A program made the position numbers and the translations under genes. A DNA stretch of 64,000 nucleotides. It comes from Polytrichum commune. Lineage: Eukaryota; Streptophyta; Polytrichopsida; Polytrichales; Polytrichaceae. The notes below the pieces were generated by a model. That model was not told the origin of the DNA and searched no databases. It was given only the letters and a program-made list of their open reading frames with translations. Shown here piece by piece: positions 1 to 12,640 of the stretch (its first letter is position 1; each line of letters opens with the position of its first letter). Location: positions 6,634,001 through 6,698,000 of the forward strand of contig OX485809.1 in the NCBI GenBank assembly GCA_950295325.1. Reading direction: 5' to 3'.

Positions 1-22
1 GTCAAGCTAGGAGGTGAAATAC

Positions 23-3000
23 CTTGACATCGTGCAGTCCCCCAATCTCATCCCAAGACACTGTAGGAACCTCTGCTGCCGAGCTTCGTACAATGCTAGC
101 GCCCACCTTTTTGTGAGCCTCCTGGAAGTCCTCCATCAAGACTAACTTCACTTCTTCTCGTCCATGGCAGAGTGCTGACATGGCAGCCTCACGGCATAGG
201 GCTTGCAAGTCGGCACCCACGTACCCATTACACATCGCAGCTACAGCAGCAAGACTCACTGTCTTGTCAAGAGGAAACTTCTGCGAATGGAGCTGGTTCA
301 CATAGCAGAATCGGAGAAGTTAACCCTACAGGACCAAGGGACTCAAGACAAGCCTCAGAAGCCACAATTTCTACAAGCCTCACCAAGCTTTAAAGTCAAC
401 CTTAAAGATTCTTTCTGTATTAAAGGGTTTGCATTTAGTATATGATCTGATGTCATGAAGAAAGAAAAAGAAAGTACTCATGTGCAATATTAATGATCAA
501 AATACCTTGGTATGTATTTGCATCCAAGGCCACCTAAGATGCGTATTTGAACCCACATCTTCAATAAGATTAAAGTATCAACCAATTCAAAAAGTGCACT
601 TGAGTTACTTTTAAAATAATTAGCTAAAAAGGCAAGTATGTATCTCAAATACACGTTTTTTGTGCACGGGATGCTTGGGGCTTAACAATGAAAGAAAGCA
701 CAATTGATGGTTTTGGGTTGCATCCAGAAATGTTAAGAGTTTCAATACATTTTAACCATCTAAGGGGCTTGCAGCAGCTGCCACTGAAACGTGCCACTCC
801 TCTTACCAAAATGGCAAACCAAGACTTACACGCAGAATATGACAGCGTTCTTGAGCATTTGGAGGGGCAACTGCTATCTCTCGATCAAAACGGCCAGGCC
901 TTCTCAAAGCAGGATCTATAGAATTCACCCTGCAGAACAAGTAGTGGATGAGCCCACTAGCAATTTCTAGAGAATTGAATACATTTGTCTTATTGTTTGT
1001 ACACTCTGTTGGAGCTTCATTACCTTCGAAAAGCCCTCCAGGCTGTGCTTTGATAAATGGATGCTACAATTTTGCTTCAAGATGACTGAAAACTTCAGAA
1101 GAGAGACACACTCAGAGCACATTAAACTGCACAAAATTCAGAGAGCAACATGCACGAGTTGCTTGGAATAAGAATTTGTAAGGACATGTGTGACATTCAC
1201 CATCACCACCTATTGATAAATTAAACATTGTTTGCATTTGTTATCAAAGTTGTTATCAAAGATGTGGCATAATGAGGTAATCACCGATTGGTGGCAGCAA
1301 CAACAACTACTCTGGAAGGCCTGCTCGATGACCCTCTTGAACTTCCAACACCGTCCATCAATGTCAAAAGCTGAGCCACCAGTCTTGTTTCCTGTTGTCG
1401 CCTGTAAAGTGCACCCACCATCACTCAATGACCTATATAAAAGATCCAGAACACATGATAGGAGGCACATGTGTTAGCACATCAAAGGTCAGATAAGGAC
1501 ATGCTATCACTAATTGAGTGAGCACCTTAAGCCCTGGACAGCCTAGACGTCCCAAAATGGGACTCTAGATATCAAATGCTCGGATCTTGCTCAGAAACTG
1601 AGCATGTTTTTCCTGTTTTCAGGTTGCATAATTTCCTACTACCTCCCGTCCTTGATGGGTGAGTTGCTCCTAAGCCTTTAAAGGCTTGAGAGGTGAACCG
1701 TTTTCTAAGGTGTGTTATAAAATAACAATTCCAGGGGTCCCTTGAGAATCATCATGATACAATGTGAGGCACCATCAAAGCATCACATCTATATAGTTAG
1801 ATGCAATAAAAGTCTTCTCGGCCTTCCTACAATGAGTTTAAAATTTTAGAATTTTAGAATTCATCGTGCTTACAAATCTTATTGTTTGCTGAACTCATAG
1901 ACAGTATAGATTGGTGGAAAGTAGGAAGCATAATATGGGGTGAATGAACTATCAAAATGTCTCTTGAGATGTGAGCACTTCATCAGGCATAAAGGGTAAC
2001 CATTTAATGCCATTTTACATTTGATCAAGTTCTTGAAGGTGATAGAAAATCTCAATAAAATAACCTTGAAAAGAAACCTCACCCACACCTAAACTATATT
2101 GCAAGAGGCATTTCAATAAGCACCTGGAATCACGAGGTGGGCACATTGTATCAATTTCGTCAATGAAGATGATCGCCGGTCTCCCTGTGGCTGCTTCGGA
2201 TGCTGCTTTGCTGAAAGCTTCCCGAAGAATCCTCTCACTTTCTCCTGCGTAGGCCTTGTGAACAGAAGCTCCACTGTACAAGAACACAAACAATTTGAGC
2301 TGGGCTAGTGACAGACCAAATGGATGTAACACAGCAGGATAAGCTCAAAAAAACTAAAACACATCAGCCTTCAAATTCATGTAATTCATATCAGACCACA
2401 AAAGATAGAGGCAAACCTTAATGAGGTGAAATGCGCACTGCATTCTTGAGCCACAGCATGCACCAAGGTTGTCTGCAGGACAGAATGAAAGGAACCAAAT
2501 TCAGCAAGATGGGAAGGGAAGAGAGCATCATCAAGATTACTTTAAGGTAGACGTGCCTGATTCCAATATAACAATAATCTGGACACCTCCATTTGAGTGA
2601 AATGTGGTTAAGTGAGGATCCAAGCACGGCACAAAAAAGACGTGCTCAGAAAAAAAAAAAAAGATTGGACTATGTCCTCAAAATGTGCTAACTATTCTTG
2701 GCTCAATAGTCAACTTGATTGAGGGGACTTGTATGACCACTTAATGAACAAGAGAATCTTCACTTCGGTAATTCATAAGATATGAATATGAGCTCCGAAA
2801 ATTATGAGGCAAATGGCTACGGGCATGATTGGGAATTGCTAATTATCTCGCTATAATTGCGTGTTTCATACCATCTGAGAAGTGGGTGCAGAGAGAAAAG
2901 TATAAAAATAACACACGTCTGCCTTTTAACATATCCTTGTAAGTATCAATATTCAAACAACACTTATAGAGAGAGGTATCAGTAAACCCTAAAATAAGAA

Positions 3001-3334
3001 AAATAGAGATAGTTAATCCAAAGCTTTTTAGAGTTGCCACATGAAGAATTACGCACAAATTCGGAGGTTATTATGCTGGATGATTGATTGATTGTATGTT
3101 TACCTTGCCAGTGCCGGGAGGTCCATATAAGAGAAGTCCTTTAGGCCATTGAAGACCGATATCTTGAGCTTCTTTTGCATACATGACAGGCCAGAGCAAG
3201 AGCTCCCGCAGCGCTTGTAGAGGCGCTCCCATGCCTGCCACCACATTTTCTGCCTTCCATGGAATTTTTTCAGTGTCGAAGTTACCGCTGCATGTGGGAT
3301 CCGTGTCGTCGATCCCGCTTCCTTCCATACCCAT
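23..3334 (-). CDS. CDC48B: CDC48B-like AAA ATPase, 5' six exons (partial)
   Basis: Two-AAA-domain ATPase of the plant CDC48B branch of the p97/VCP family, which lacks the p97 N domain; presumed to unfold or segregate protein substrates. Six exons join in phase: 3104-3334, 2417-2472, 2124-2273, 1285-1401, 830-929 and 23-292 (308 codons); the rest lies off the left edge. The start is the ATG at 3334. Seen: Walker A GPPGTGK at residues 71-77 split from [11 protein letters not shown] by intron 1, [12 protein letters not shown], Walker B IIFIDEID near 130-137, VVVVAATNR, the arginine-finger region [11 protein letters not shown], then [16 protein letters not shown] and the start of the second AAA module (SWDEIGGL). 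All junctions have GT/AG sites, and split codons restore conserved residues (for example AG+T gives Ser before GASVHKAY). The N terminus before the first AAA module is only about 30 residues, as in Arabidopsis CDC48B. Intron 1 carries a MITE. Family confidence is high; substrate unknown. Confidence 0.9.
2541..2928 (+). mobile_element. MITE of the AAGGTAGAYG family in CDC48B intron 1
   Basis: Begins TTTAAGGTAGACGTGCCTGA and ends in an imperfect inverted copy (CACACGTCTGCCTTTTAA). The interior matches other copies at 3508, 51907 and 60141: the string GGACACCT, a pyrimidine/purine block, GATTGGACTATG, CAAAATTATGAGG-like and AGTGGGTGCAGA. It has no coding capacity. It sits entirely inside the intron between the Walker A exon and the next exon. 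Confidence 0.7.
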
Positions 3335-3413
3335 TCGGAAGAATTGCAGTGACGAGGAGCGATTAGGAAGAGCAGAACGAACGGGAGGTTAGAGGGGGAG
3401 GAGGAGGAGGATC

Positions 3414-3432
3414 AGAGGTTTAGGGTTTTAGG
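3414..3432 (-). promoter_or_regulatory. Telo-box-like motif upstream of the CDC48B-like gene
   Basis: About 85 bases upstream of the ATG, the minus strand reads CCTAAAACCCTAAACC, containing the plant telo-box core AAACCCTA. Telo-boxes are known near the start sites of plant genes active in dividing cells. No clear TATA box is seen here. Function is inferred from motif and position only. Confidence 0.4.
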
Positions 3433-3507
3433 CTGGACTTCACATGAAGAGAGATTTCAAAACCTGGTTGATGGGGGAAACCCTGGTTATTGGGGAGGTT
3501 CCTGGTT

Positions 3508-3745
3508 ATTAAAGTAGATGTGCCTAATTCCGTTCCTTCTCTTAATCGGACACCTACATTGGAGTGGTATTCGGTTAGGTGTGGCTCCAAGAACGGATAC
3601 TAAAGGACGTGTGACTAAAAGAGATCGGACTATGTGTTCAGAATATGGCAACCATTTTAAGCTCAATAATCAACTTGGGGGGAACTATATGACTGTTCAA
3701 TGAGCACAAGAATCTTCACTTTGATGATGGACAAAGAAAATCATA
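3508..3745 (+). mobile_element. Truncated MITE of the AAGGTAGAYG family upstream of CDC48B
   Basis: Starts TTAAAGTAGATGTGCCTAAT and follows the family through GGACACCTACATT, GTGTGGCTCCAAGAACGGA and GATCGGACTATGTG. It fades after AATCTTCACTTTGATGATGG. It lies about 170 bases upstream of the CDC48B start, so it may be in its promoter region. The second terminus is not recognisable. Confidence 0.6.
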
Positions 3746-5040
3746 CGAGTTCCAAAATATTGTTGTGGCAAGCAATTAATACATCCTAGAAATATTATAA
3801 TGCCATGGTAGGATCCTAGACTACTTACTATTTTGGATTATCCACATAATATGTTGTGGACCCTCAACACGGTCCACTTTCACTTTACAATAAGCTTGAG
3901 GGCCCATCAATTACAAACTTGATTTCTATTTCCCATGGTACGGTCTTTGGATGATTTTCATGGGCTCTTAGATTTTCATGGTCACAGCACATGGTCCTTG
4001 TGTAAAGTGGCCATGAGTCATGGACCTCCACAACTTCCAACTGAACTTTTGCTTCTAATTTGCAACAACATAATTCACATGCGTGGCACCTTTTCCAAAC
4101 TAGTATTTAGGTAATTCCAAACATTTTGACAAGTTCTAGACAAAACCGGTGGTTGACATCATCCTTTTGAAACCCCCTCGATATTGTGACTTCTTCTCAC
4201 AACTTTGTTGTTTGTGGATCAAATGTGACTTCTATTAGTTATTTATCATGCATGTATGACCATGTAATTGTGTGTTTTCATTGTGTTTTTGTTTGTTGAT
4301 ATCACACAATGCGTGCATCATCTTTGGACTATCCCAAAAATCCGGAATTGCCTTAATACTACATTAAATATGAAATTTAGTGTCACCAATCCAAATTGTC
4401 TTGCTCAATACTAATTGTAAGCAACGGTATAGTGTCACCAACACTAAATGTTAACCCATCATTATTTGTCATTCCTTGTAAAAAAAAACACATTGTTGGG
4501 GGGGGGGGGGATGATAGATTTACAGTGTTGCAATTACTGTCACTTACCAAGTGATTTTTCATCCAAATTTCAATCATCCATGACAATATTTCATCACAAG
4601 TTGTTGACAAGAGAAGGCAGGGTTTTGGCCAATGGATGAACTCATCCATCATCCATCATGACAATATTTGTTCACTTATTCATAAGAAGTGTCATCCGAA
4701 AAGTTACCATAGTGACATAAAATACCATATGACGACACTAAACATCATATTTAGTGTAGTTTCCACCTCAATTTTACCTTCCAATTCGGCTTCCTTGATG
4801 GTGATGCACTTGTAGTCACAACGGTTGTCTAAGCTCACGATCACCTTCTTTCCGTCCACCTCCACGCTCACCAAAATCTCTTGAGACTTGTCATCAAGGT
4901 CCACATTCACAGTGTCTTTTTGCCCACTTTCAATCTCAATGTTCCCTTCGTTGTTCAAGAAAGTTACCGGAAAAGAAAGATGTCTTCAATGTTGCACCGG
5001 TGTGAAATATGATGTTGCTTCATTTTCGAGTTGGTCTAAG
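3746..5040. other. Intergenic stretch without recognisable gene
   Basis: No gene is supported. A minus-strand reading frame at 4704-4958 has fair coding-like composition (an acidic, DLDDKSQE-type stretch) but no recognised family. The sequence after 4970 resembles 10290-10345 (shared GGTGTGAA, TTCATYTTTGAGTTGGT), so it is probably an old dispersed repeat. A poly-G run lies at about 4498-4511. Confidence 0.4.
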
Positions 5041-5253
5041 TCTATATGTAATTGGTCCAAGATGACCTTAAACTACCGGATGATGGTGGAGAGATACCCA
5101 AATCTCAAGGAAGAGGTTGGCAGTTCGATTCCCAGTTGTGAAATCTCCTCTCTACCTGACGGAAAACTTGTTAGGTGGTCAACTACCTCTTGTGCTTTGA
5201 TGTCGGCATGTCGGTCTTCTATCTCAAAAATAAAAATAAAATCTATATGTAAT
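5041..5253 (+). mobile_element. tRNA-derived SINE with 12-bp target-site duplication
   Basis: The insert at 5053-5241 is flanked by an exact 12-bp direct repeat, TCTATATGTAAT (5041-5052 and 5242-5253). It has an internal Pol III B-box-like sequence, GCAGTTCGATTCCCAG (near 5120), and a 3' tail of AAAAATAAAAATAAAA just before the right repeat. A short body, a B box, an A-rich tail and a long TSD are the hallmarks of L1-type mobilisation of a SINE. An A box is not clear, so the parent tRNA is not identified. Confidence 0.7.
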
Positions 5254-6932
5254 CCCAAACTGAGCATTACCGGAAGTAAGGAAGCCCCAAAGATTACTCC
5301 TTTCTTTCAATAGGTAAACACCTTGAACAAGCACGGATAATATGAATGGCACCTATCTCCGCCGAGGACAATACATGAACAATACGTCCAACTATCCCAA
5401 AGTACATGAACAGAGTGTCAAATTGGTGGCGGCTTGATTTACATTGCACTTCCCAAGTCCAAACAAAATATTCTTATGAAACTCATCCAAATTCACTTTT
5501 TAAACATATTGTGGTTTGATGTCAACATAGTTGTCATATATTGCCATACTAACATGATGAGAAGAAGAATTCAAGTCTCGGGGCAAGACCGAGATCAGAG
5601 TGAATAAAGCGTTTGTTCATAGAACATCCACGGTCACACCTAAGGGTTAATGACGTAGGATGTAAGACTACTTCACCCTTTTCAAGGAGTAGACACCATG
5701 TTAGTATGTAACCAATATCTAGTTGGATACACGTGGGCTTATTTGAATGGATGTGGATAGGAATTGGTTTGGCAATGCAATGTGGTTTTGTGGGTCTAGA
5801 AACGGTATCATACATCCGTCTTATCCTAAAGCTATGTGTCATGTGTTTTCGTGAGATACTAAAACAGGTGGTGTGTGCCGCTACCTTGTTTTTCTCGTTT
5901 TGTTGATCAATGGTGGTGGCCTAACTAACACATTCAGTTGATAAGCTCTTGCCAATAGTCACTTGACCCCACGGTGCTAGACATCATACTCAACTTATAC
6001 AAGTATGATACGTGGGTGTTATTCACTTTGCTATTCACGTTCTCCAGCTTATATTGATTACATTTACACAACAAAACTTCTACTGCATCGGCAAATCTAT
6101 GATGAAGCATCCTCAAAAATCAAATTGGAATCAAACCTCCCCATATTTAGTTATAGTTATCAGAACGCAAGTTTGTTAATCCTTTATCCAAATACATAAA
6201 CCCTCCCAGTTGTATTCATTATTGAGTGTGAAATAGCTAATAAGACGTAGTCTAATCTCTATGAAACATGTGATTTTATGATGTTTGTTCTTTGGTCGTG
6301 ACCCAAACCACACACCAATTAATCGCACATAGGTGTCCAATCAAGAAAAGTAACCGAGTAACACTTATGTGCTCAAGAAAGAGCAGACTTGCAAAACGAG
6401 AATAACATGAATATTCTCACGGAGATGCTCTTTGGCTCCGAGCACGCTCTAGAATGTTATGACTACTTCAAGGGCCAGCTTGGTTGTAACTTAAGTGGCA
6501 TAGATGGATAGAAACTCCAACCCCTTTCAAGCAAGGGGCCGGCGTGAATAAAGTGTCCGTTCGTAATGCCAATGACCCGATGCCCACTGGACAAGGGGAC
6601 ATTGGGACAAATACTACTCTCCCCTTTCGAGGATGGACACTATAGTGACACACTATACAAGTTCCTAGCTAGCCACTAGTGCCTTGAAGATACCGGACAT
6701 GGTATCCCCCCAAAGGGCTTTGAGGTACCCATACAACAAGGTCCAAGGACCCCCCACCATAAGTGGCATAAGTTATAATCCACCACAACCAACTGTCAAC
6801 TGAAACGACCGCCGCAATGTCAACACTAATACCCAAATTCAAGTGACCAACTAATCAACACATGACGTTGTTGCAAGCAATCTTTGAAGTTGTCTAATGC
6901 TAGGTTCGGAATTTGATCAAGACTCATGCGTC
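5254..6932. other. Intergenic stretch with decayed repeats
   Basis: No gene is supported. The segments near 5570-5720 and 6480-6660 are related to each other (GTGAATAAAG followed by a CCCYTTTCRAGGA block and a TAGACACCATG/GGACACTATAG string). A partial, reversed AAGGTAGAYG-family MITE lies at about 6230-6372 (GTGTCCAATCAAG and AAGTAACCGAGT strings). Confidence 0.4.
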
Positions 6933-7322
6933 TTAGGGCCGCTTTAATTTACACCTAGAGTCCGATTCAATAAATCTAGCATAATCCAACAGATCTAGCA
7001 TAATCTAGCATAGAGCCGTTCATATATTTTCACATAATCCAATGGATATGGTTCGCTAAAAACATCATGTTTTATTAAAGTTTTTATTTTATTTTATTGA
7101 AATTTGACATTGGCCTTCCATTTTGGGTGTACCCAATTCAACGAGCTCGGGTTGTGTCACACCATGCATTTTTTTATTAACAAATTCATACCACCAAATC
7201 AGCCCAGCCTCTAGGTGTAAAGAGGTTGGGGCTGATTTCAACCTTTTGGCCAATCACAAGTGAAGATTTCAAGCCTCTTACACAATGAATTGGCCTGGCC
7301 TCTAGGTGTAAAGCGGCCCTTA
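6933..7322. mobile_element. Tourist-like (PIF/Harbinger) MITE
   Basis: The 384-bp element (6936-7319) begins GGGCCGCTTTAATTTACACC and ends GGTGTAAAGCGGCCC. It is flanked on both sides by TTA (6933-6935, 7320-7322), the PIF/Harbinger target site. The left TIR differs from the right by a 3-base insertion. A second CCTCTAGGTGTAAAG copy lies inside at about 7207. There is no coding capacity. Confidence 0.75.
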
Positions 7323-8370
7323 TATATCTCTCTCTGGGAGGGCGAAAATGTGTGGCCTTGTCTACTTGCAAGTGAGCTGATTCATCTTCAGTTTGGAAGT
7401 AGACACGAGTTCTAGAGGACGAAGAAATCGTGGGACTGTAGTTTGCAGATGTGTGTGGGGACTCACACTGGGAATTGCCATGGTTCATAATTAAGGTACA
7501 TAACTTATCACTACACCCTAAACTCCGTAATATCAACCCCCATAATGTCACACACTCTCTAGTATCCCAAAACCCTAGGGAACGGGTGTTCGTAGTTCGA
7601 ATCTCACTCCTTATTGTCACATTTCTCTCCCTTATATCACAAAATTTGTCATTATTGCAAACCACCCAAGAAGTCAACCCACGCATTGTGTCAACACGTG
7701 GAGTGCCAACTTCTTATTCTTATTCTTTTTCTTCTTATTATTGTTATGCCACTTGTTGAATGTTGGTGCATGCGTTTGTCACATCGCCCGGGAAGGCCAA
7801 GTGGAGTGGACCACACTAGCGTAGGTGGCGGGAGAACAAATTTAAATCGTCCTCACATCTCCTTTGTGTTTTTCCATAATGTCACATGCTACATTGCTTC
7901 TGTAGTATCACACATCCATGTTAACACTACAAAACTCCGTAATATCACGTGCACTTTGGTTGCGCCACAAGTGTGATACTACGGACTTTAGAGTGTACAA
8001 GCATATGAATCCTTGGCAATTGATGTGAGATTGACCAACACATGTAGAGTTGTATATTTTTCTCACCAATGCACAACAATTGCCTAGGACTTGTACTCAC
8101 CAACACAAAATTATTTGCAACAACTTCCAAAACCAAATCTAGGCCGTCCAAGGAGAAGGCAATGTCGTCGTATCCCAACCATTCAACACGGAATCCGCCT
8201 AGGTCCACCATGTTTTGTACGAACAACAATGTTGTATAACATTATTCAACTTCAAGGTTGAGTTATGTATCCACACTAGCTTGAATCCATGTTGTCCTAG
8301 CTTGTTGCAGGCTAGCATATGGATTAGTATCACAACAATTCTATGTCCATCTCGCCCTATTGCATCCTTG
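7323..8370. repeat. Region with reiterated AATGTCAC / AATATCAC motifs
   Basis: Between 7540 and 7980 the strings ATAATGTCACA, GTAGTATCACA, CGTAATATCAC, ATATCACAAA and TATTGTCACA recur at irregular spacing. This looks like a decayed tandem repeat. No gene is supported; reading frames on both strands are short and unrelated to known families. Confidence 0.4.
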
Positions 8371-8399
8371 CATATGAATTGACATCTTGGGTCAACCCA

Positions 8400-8570
8400 A
8401 CCACATACAACATATCATCTCATGCAACAATATGTCCCCATGTCCATATATGTCCATGTCCATGTGTACATGCCATATGCATGTATGCTCATGTCCATGT
8501 TCAAAGCCCCCCATGACATGTCATGTTATCTCCATGCCCATGCCATACATGCCATCTCCCTTGGGTTCCC
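8400..8570. repeat. CATGTCCATG low-complexity repeat
   Basis: An imperfect repeat of ATGTCCAT/CATGCCAT units, seen as variations on CCATGTCCATGTGTACATGC. It is probably a degenerate microsatellite, and the open frames over it are artefacts of low complexity. Confidence 0.6.
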
Positions 8571-8739
8571 CGCACCATACCCATCTTCTGCATTTGTAGT
8601 CCCCACCTTTACACATCGGTTTTTTCTTTTTTTCTTTTTTCTTGACACATGTTTGTTTGGGGGGGGGGAGAATCTTTGGCATGTGGCCCTCTTTTCTTGG
8701 AATTTGTTTTGTGTTATAGGCAAGATTGGTGGGGAACAA

Positions 8740-8985
8740 TAATGTAAATTGATCAAATCCAGATGAACCCATGTGGGAATGTGGGTAGGGTTTTGCCCTT
8801 GGGGACAATGAATGTCAACTAGCTTGTTGGTGTCCATTCGAGGCCTTCACCTTTTGAAAGAGGGTAATGTTTTCCAATGTCCATCTAATTCCTGTGATGT
8901 CCAATTCGGATTTAAATATGGAGATTGACTAACTTGAAGATGAAGCAACACCATAAATCACAATAATGGCAACATCGGAGTCACC
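8740..8985 (+). repeat. Dispersed repeat, copy 1 (partner at 58690-58960)
   Basis: Shares ordered blocks with 58690-58960: GCCCTTGGGGA, CTTGTT, GCATTCACCTT/GGCCTTCACCTT, TCTAATTCYYGTRATG and a final AAGCAACRCCATAA followed by CAACATCG. The element class is unknown; both copies are non-coding. Confidence 0.5.
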
Positions 8986-10263
8986 TCTCTCTTAAAACAA
9001 GAAAATCCTAACAACTTTTTCCTCCAAAAAAATCATTGGGAATAAGATTCTTAATTTGAAGCTTAGTCATAATAAAAATTTGGCATCATCTAAGTTTTAA
9101 TTTTCAATGCGTAAAATAATCCAATGATTAGTAAGAATTTCTAATTATCGTCGTAGATTTGGCAGCTGTATCATTGAATTGATTGTGCATGCATAACAAT
9201 GTTTTTAGAAGTGTCGATTGTATCAATTCCATCTTTAACTTTGTAAGAACAATTTACTTTACAAATGTGTTATAAATCAAGCTTGATTCAATAAGGAATC
9301 GAACCTGCAAGGTTTCACACTTCCACTAAATCGGAAAATTCCACTATTTTGTTCCACAAAGTCAATGCGGATATTTTTAAGACTCTTGCATCTTTAACAC
9401 CAACTAGATCTAGTTCTTTAGGATTTGCAAACTACATATTGGAAGCATTCAACAAGGAATGTTCATAGTTTGATTACATCATCATAATACTAAGTTAGGA
9501 GCTAACAAGTCAAGTTTTGTCCAAGTCCTTCATATCCCATGTGCTTATTGTTCTTAAGAAAAATTTCAAAGCAAGTCTGACTCCATGTAGACGCATGTAG
9601 CAAAGTGATCTACGTAAAGAAGAATATCCATGAAGGGGCAATTACAAGCCAATTTAATGTGACATTCTTGTATATTATATCTTCTTGTGATCACATAACT
9701 CATTGCCACCATATCAAGATGGGACTTCCACATGTCGTAGGAAACGATTTGTAGAGTCTAATGAGCCCAATAAAAACTTTCTTGAAGCTTCTTCAAGACA
9801 AGTAGATTGCATTCAATAATTCATCAATTATTAGTATTAGTATTAGTATTAGTATTAGTAGTATTATTATTAGTGCCAAGGTGACTTGGGAGTGTGTTGT
9901 CAATTTGCTATGATTAATTTTTTCTCGGTTGAAGTTCTTTTCAAAGGCTTTGACCAAACTTGGAGAGCTACAAATGTCCTTTTTAGGAGGGACAACATGA
10001 AATCACTTGGAATAGAAAATGACAAGGCACTTAGGTAGTCAATGACTTGGTAACTTGTGGTTTGGGGGTTGTCTTTGGTTGGGTGGTTTGTTGGGTTGTC
10101 CTTGGTGGGTCTGGATTTCTTTGTCACTCTTTACATGATGGTGTTTCACGTCCGAGGGGCTCCATCTCCCCTCGAAGTGGGCACAATTTCCTTGGTTCTT
10201 ATTTCATTTGTTGTTGGAAATTTGCACGTGTATAGGCATATATTACTTGCAACACTAAACTAG

Positions 10264-10294
<31 letters not shown>

Positions 10295-12420
10295 TGCCAT
10301 TGGTGTGAAGTATGGGGTGTTTCATCTTTGAGTTGGTATAATTTATGTGTTGTGCCAAAACATGCATCACAAGAATAACTTAGAATATCCCTAAAATGGC
10401 TAGCTTCCTTTCAAGGTATTCCCTTGAATGAAGGGGCATGGACTACCTGGCTTATACCTATATCTCCAAAAGTCAAGCTCTTAGGTTCCCACGTGGTTGG
10501 CTGAAACTTAAAAGTATTTGGTTCACCAGGATACCCCCACTATGATTGGGTGGACCATAGGTGGTAGGGTGTACCAGAAATCAAGTGCTAGGAAGGACGC
10601 CCATCTGAGTATTATTCTAACCTTAGGCCACTTGACCCCCTTAACATTGGAGTTCCCATGGATCCGGGTTGGGCCTTGGGTTTAAGCCACCCCAACTAAC
10701 ATATGATAAATGAAGGCATTCAAATTGCCATGACATGTTAAGTATAGTACTTTAGTTGACTTGTCATACAAACACCAAACGTCATATGACACTCGTCTAG
10801 TTGAAACCCAATGATTGCAAGATAGCAAGTGTGGTTGATGATGAATAGTGCGGGCCACTAAATCATATGTTTAGTTAAATGTTGGATGGCTTCTGGGAGC
10901 GGGGATAGGGGGAGGGGAAGAGGGGAGGGGCCCTTAATGTAGCTTGTAGAATATCAAGTGGATGTACTAAAGGCTATTTAATGAGAATTCAACTTTCAAA
11001 GTATACACATGGGATAAGTGGGTATTGCTCCACCTACTTTTGTAGAAATAAATATGGTAATATGAATGTCGGAGGAGAGGTTAGTATAGCCTAATAATGG
11101 TTGGATTTGGTTTCTTAACACCTACCATCAGGGGTGTAGTCAAAATTTGCCATGTGGATTACTTCCGATTTGTAATAAATTACCCTCAATACCTTAATTT
11201 GAGGTCTTTGACCTATGGATTAGGTGTTAATGTGGCTTAAATAACAAGCTTGGGCTCTACATAGGAATCAATGTTTCACCCTCCCCCCTGATGGAAGGTG
11301 TTGTGTACATGTACCCCTAGGGCCCCTGAGGTTTCTTACAAGAGGATTTTACTTCATAATATACACAACTACATATATACGCTCAATTCACACAAATCAT
11401 TTTTTTTAACCACACAAACTCCACACAAGAACTACTGCAAAGAGACCCTTGCTACCAAAACAATACACACAAGTTGGTAACCTTCACAAGTATTCAATTC
11501 AAATGGTCACACTTAACATTGTTCTTCCTCTCCTAAAACACTTTCTCTCTTTCTTATCTCTAATCTCCTTCCTTCAGTATTAACCATTCCTTAAACAATG
11601 GTCCTCTTGAATGAAACCTTCTACCTTATCCTTATCTAATCCCTTGTTGCTAATCCCTATCCATTTCCCTATTTACTTTATACTTTATGCTCCTTTGATA
11701 AAGATAACTCCATTTACAATCAACAACAAACATGAGACAATTGCATAAGACCAATCATTTGGATGTGTAGCCTTCTTTTTGGTCATAAAACATTTGTATA
11801 TAATAAGGGGTCCCACACATATGTGGCTCCCACTCTCAAAGAGGAGTGCACCATTTTTTTGTGGGGAAAAGTTGTCGTATAGGCAAATCCATCTATAAAT
11901 CTAGTTGTCTTAGTAGCGATTTCAATGATTATTGATATAATTCAAATGCTTTATGGTATTCATAAATATGTTCATTTTATTTTATAATTTACCTTATATT
12001 CATCACATATGAAACTAATAAATGAAAAATAATTTTGGAGATCCTAATTTGTGTCAAAACACATTGACCTCAATTTTAACATGAAAGGTTTTAAGGTCTG
12101 ACTTATGTATCTAGTTGTAGATAAAATGCGTGCACTTATAATGTTAATCTCAAGACCAAAATTGAGCCTAAAATGCAATTCATGCGCTTGAACGAATCAA
12201 AATCAATATGAACTTTGCACATGCTTTGAGATCTATCCATTTTGCCTCCCTCATACTATGTTGACTAATATGATTATTTTTGTGTTTAAGAGATATGTTG
12301 TAAGTGCATGGGATTTGGGCTTAGGAGTTTCCACCCATTGTTTGTTGTTGAATTTGTGCAAGAAGTCGTTAGAGGTACATTGGTGGGGGGTTCTTAAGGA
12401 TGTGGGCCTTACGTAGCCAC
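8986..12420. other. Intergenic stretch with microsatellites, no gene
   Basis: No supportable gene. It holds a TTAGTA microsatellite (about 9829-9874), a GAA-type run of about ten units (10263-10293), and a block at 10410-10700 of unknown origin with several short C/G-rich strings. The open reading frames here are short and lack family signatures. Confidence 0.5.
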
Positions 12421-12640
12421 TCTTTCTTAATTGGCCACCTGTATTTTGAGTCGTATGGTGGCGGGATGTGGCAAGACTTGTTTATTTAAACAATGGACCC
12501 AAAATGACACATGTCGCAATGAGATTGGACTATGTGTTCATATTATATCAACCATCCTAGGGTCAATATCTAGCACACTTGGGAGGGCATGTGTCACTTA
12601 TAGAGCACGAAACTTCCACTTTGAACTTTCATAATATCTG
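12421..12640 (+). mobile_element. Degenerate AAGGTAGAYG-family MITE fragment
   Basis: Matches the interior of the family in plus orientation: GGCCACCTGTATTTTGAG, ACACATGTCGCAATGAGATT, GGACTATGTGTTCA, CAACCATCCTAGGGTCAAT and AACTTCCACTTTGA. Neither terminus is recognisable. Confidence 0.45.

Noticed and set aside
1210-1477. Long frames on both strands over CDC48B exon 4
   Set aside because: They are shadows of the true exon, which reads in another minus frame ([17 protein letters not shown]) with proper splice sites.
8387-8837. Several open frames on both strands
   Set aside because: They are read from the CATGTCCATG repeat and a T-rich tract, with no domain and biased composition.
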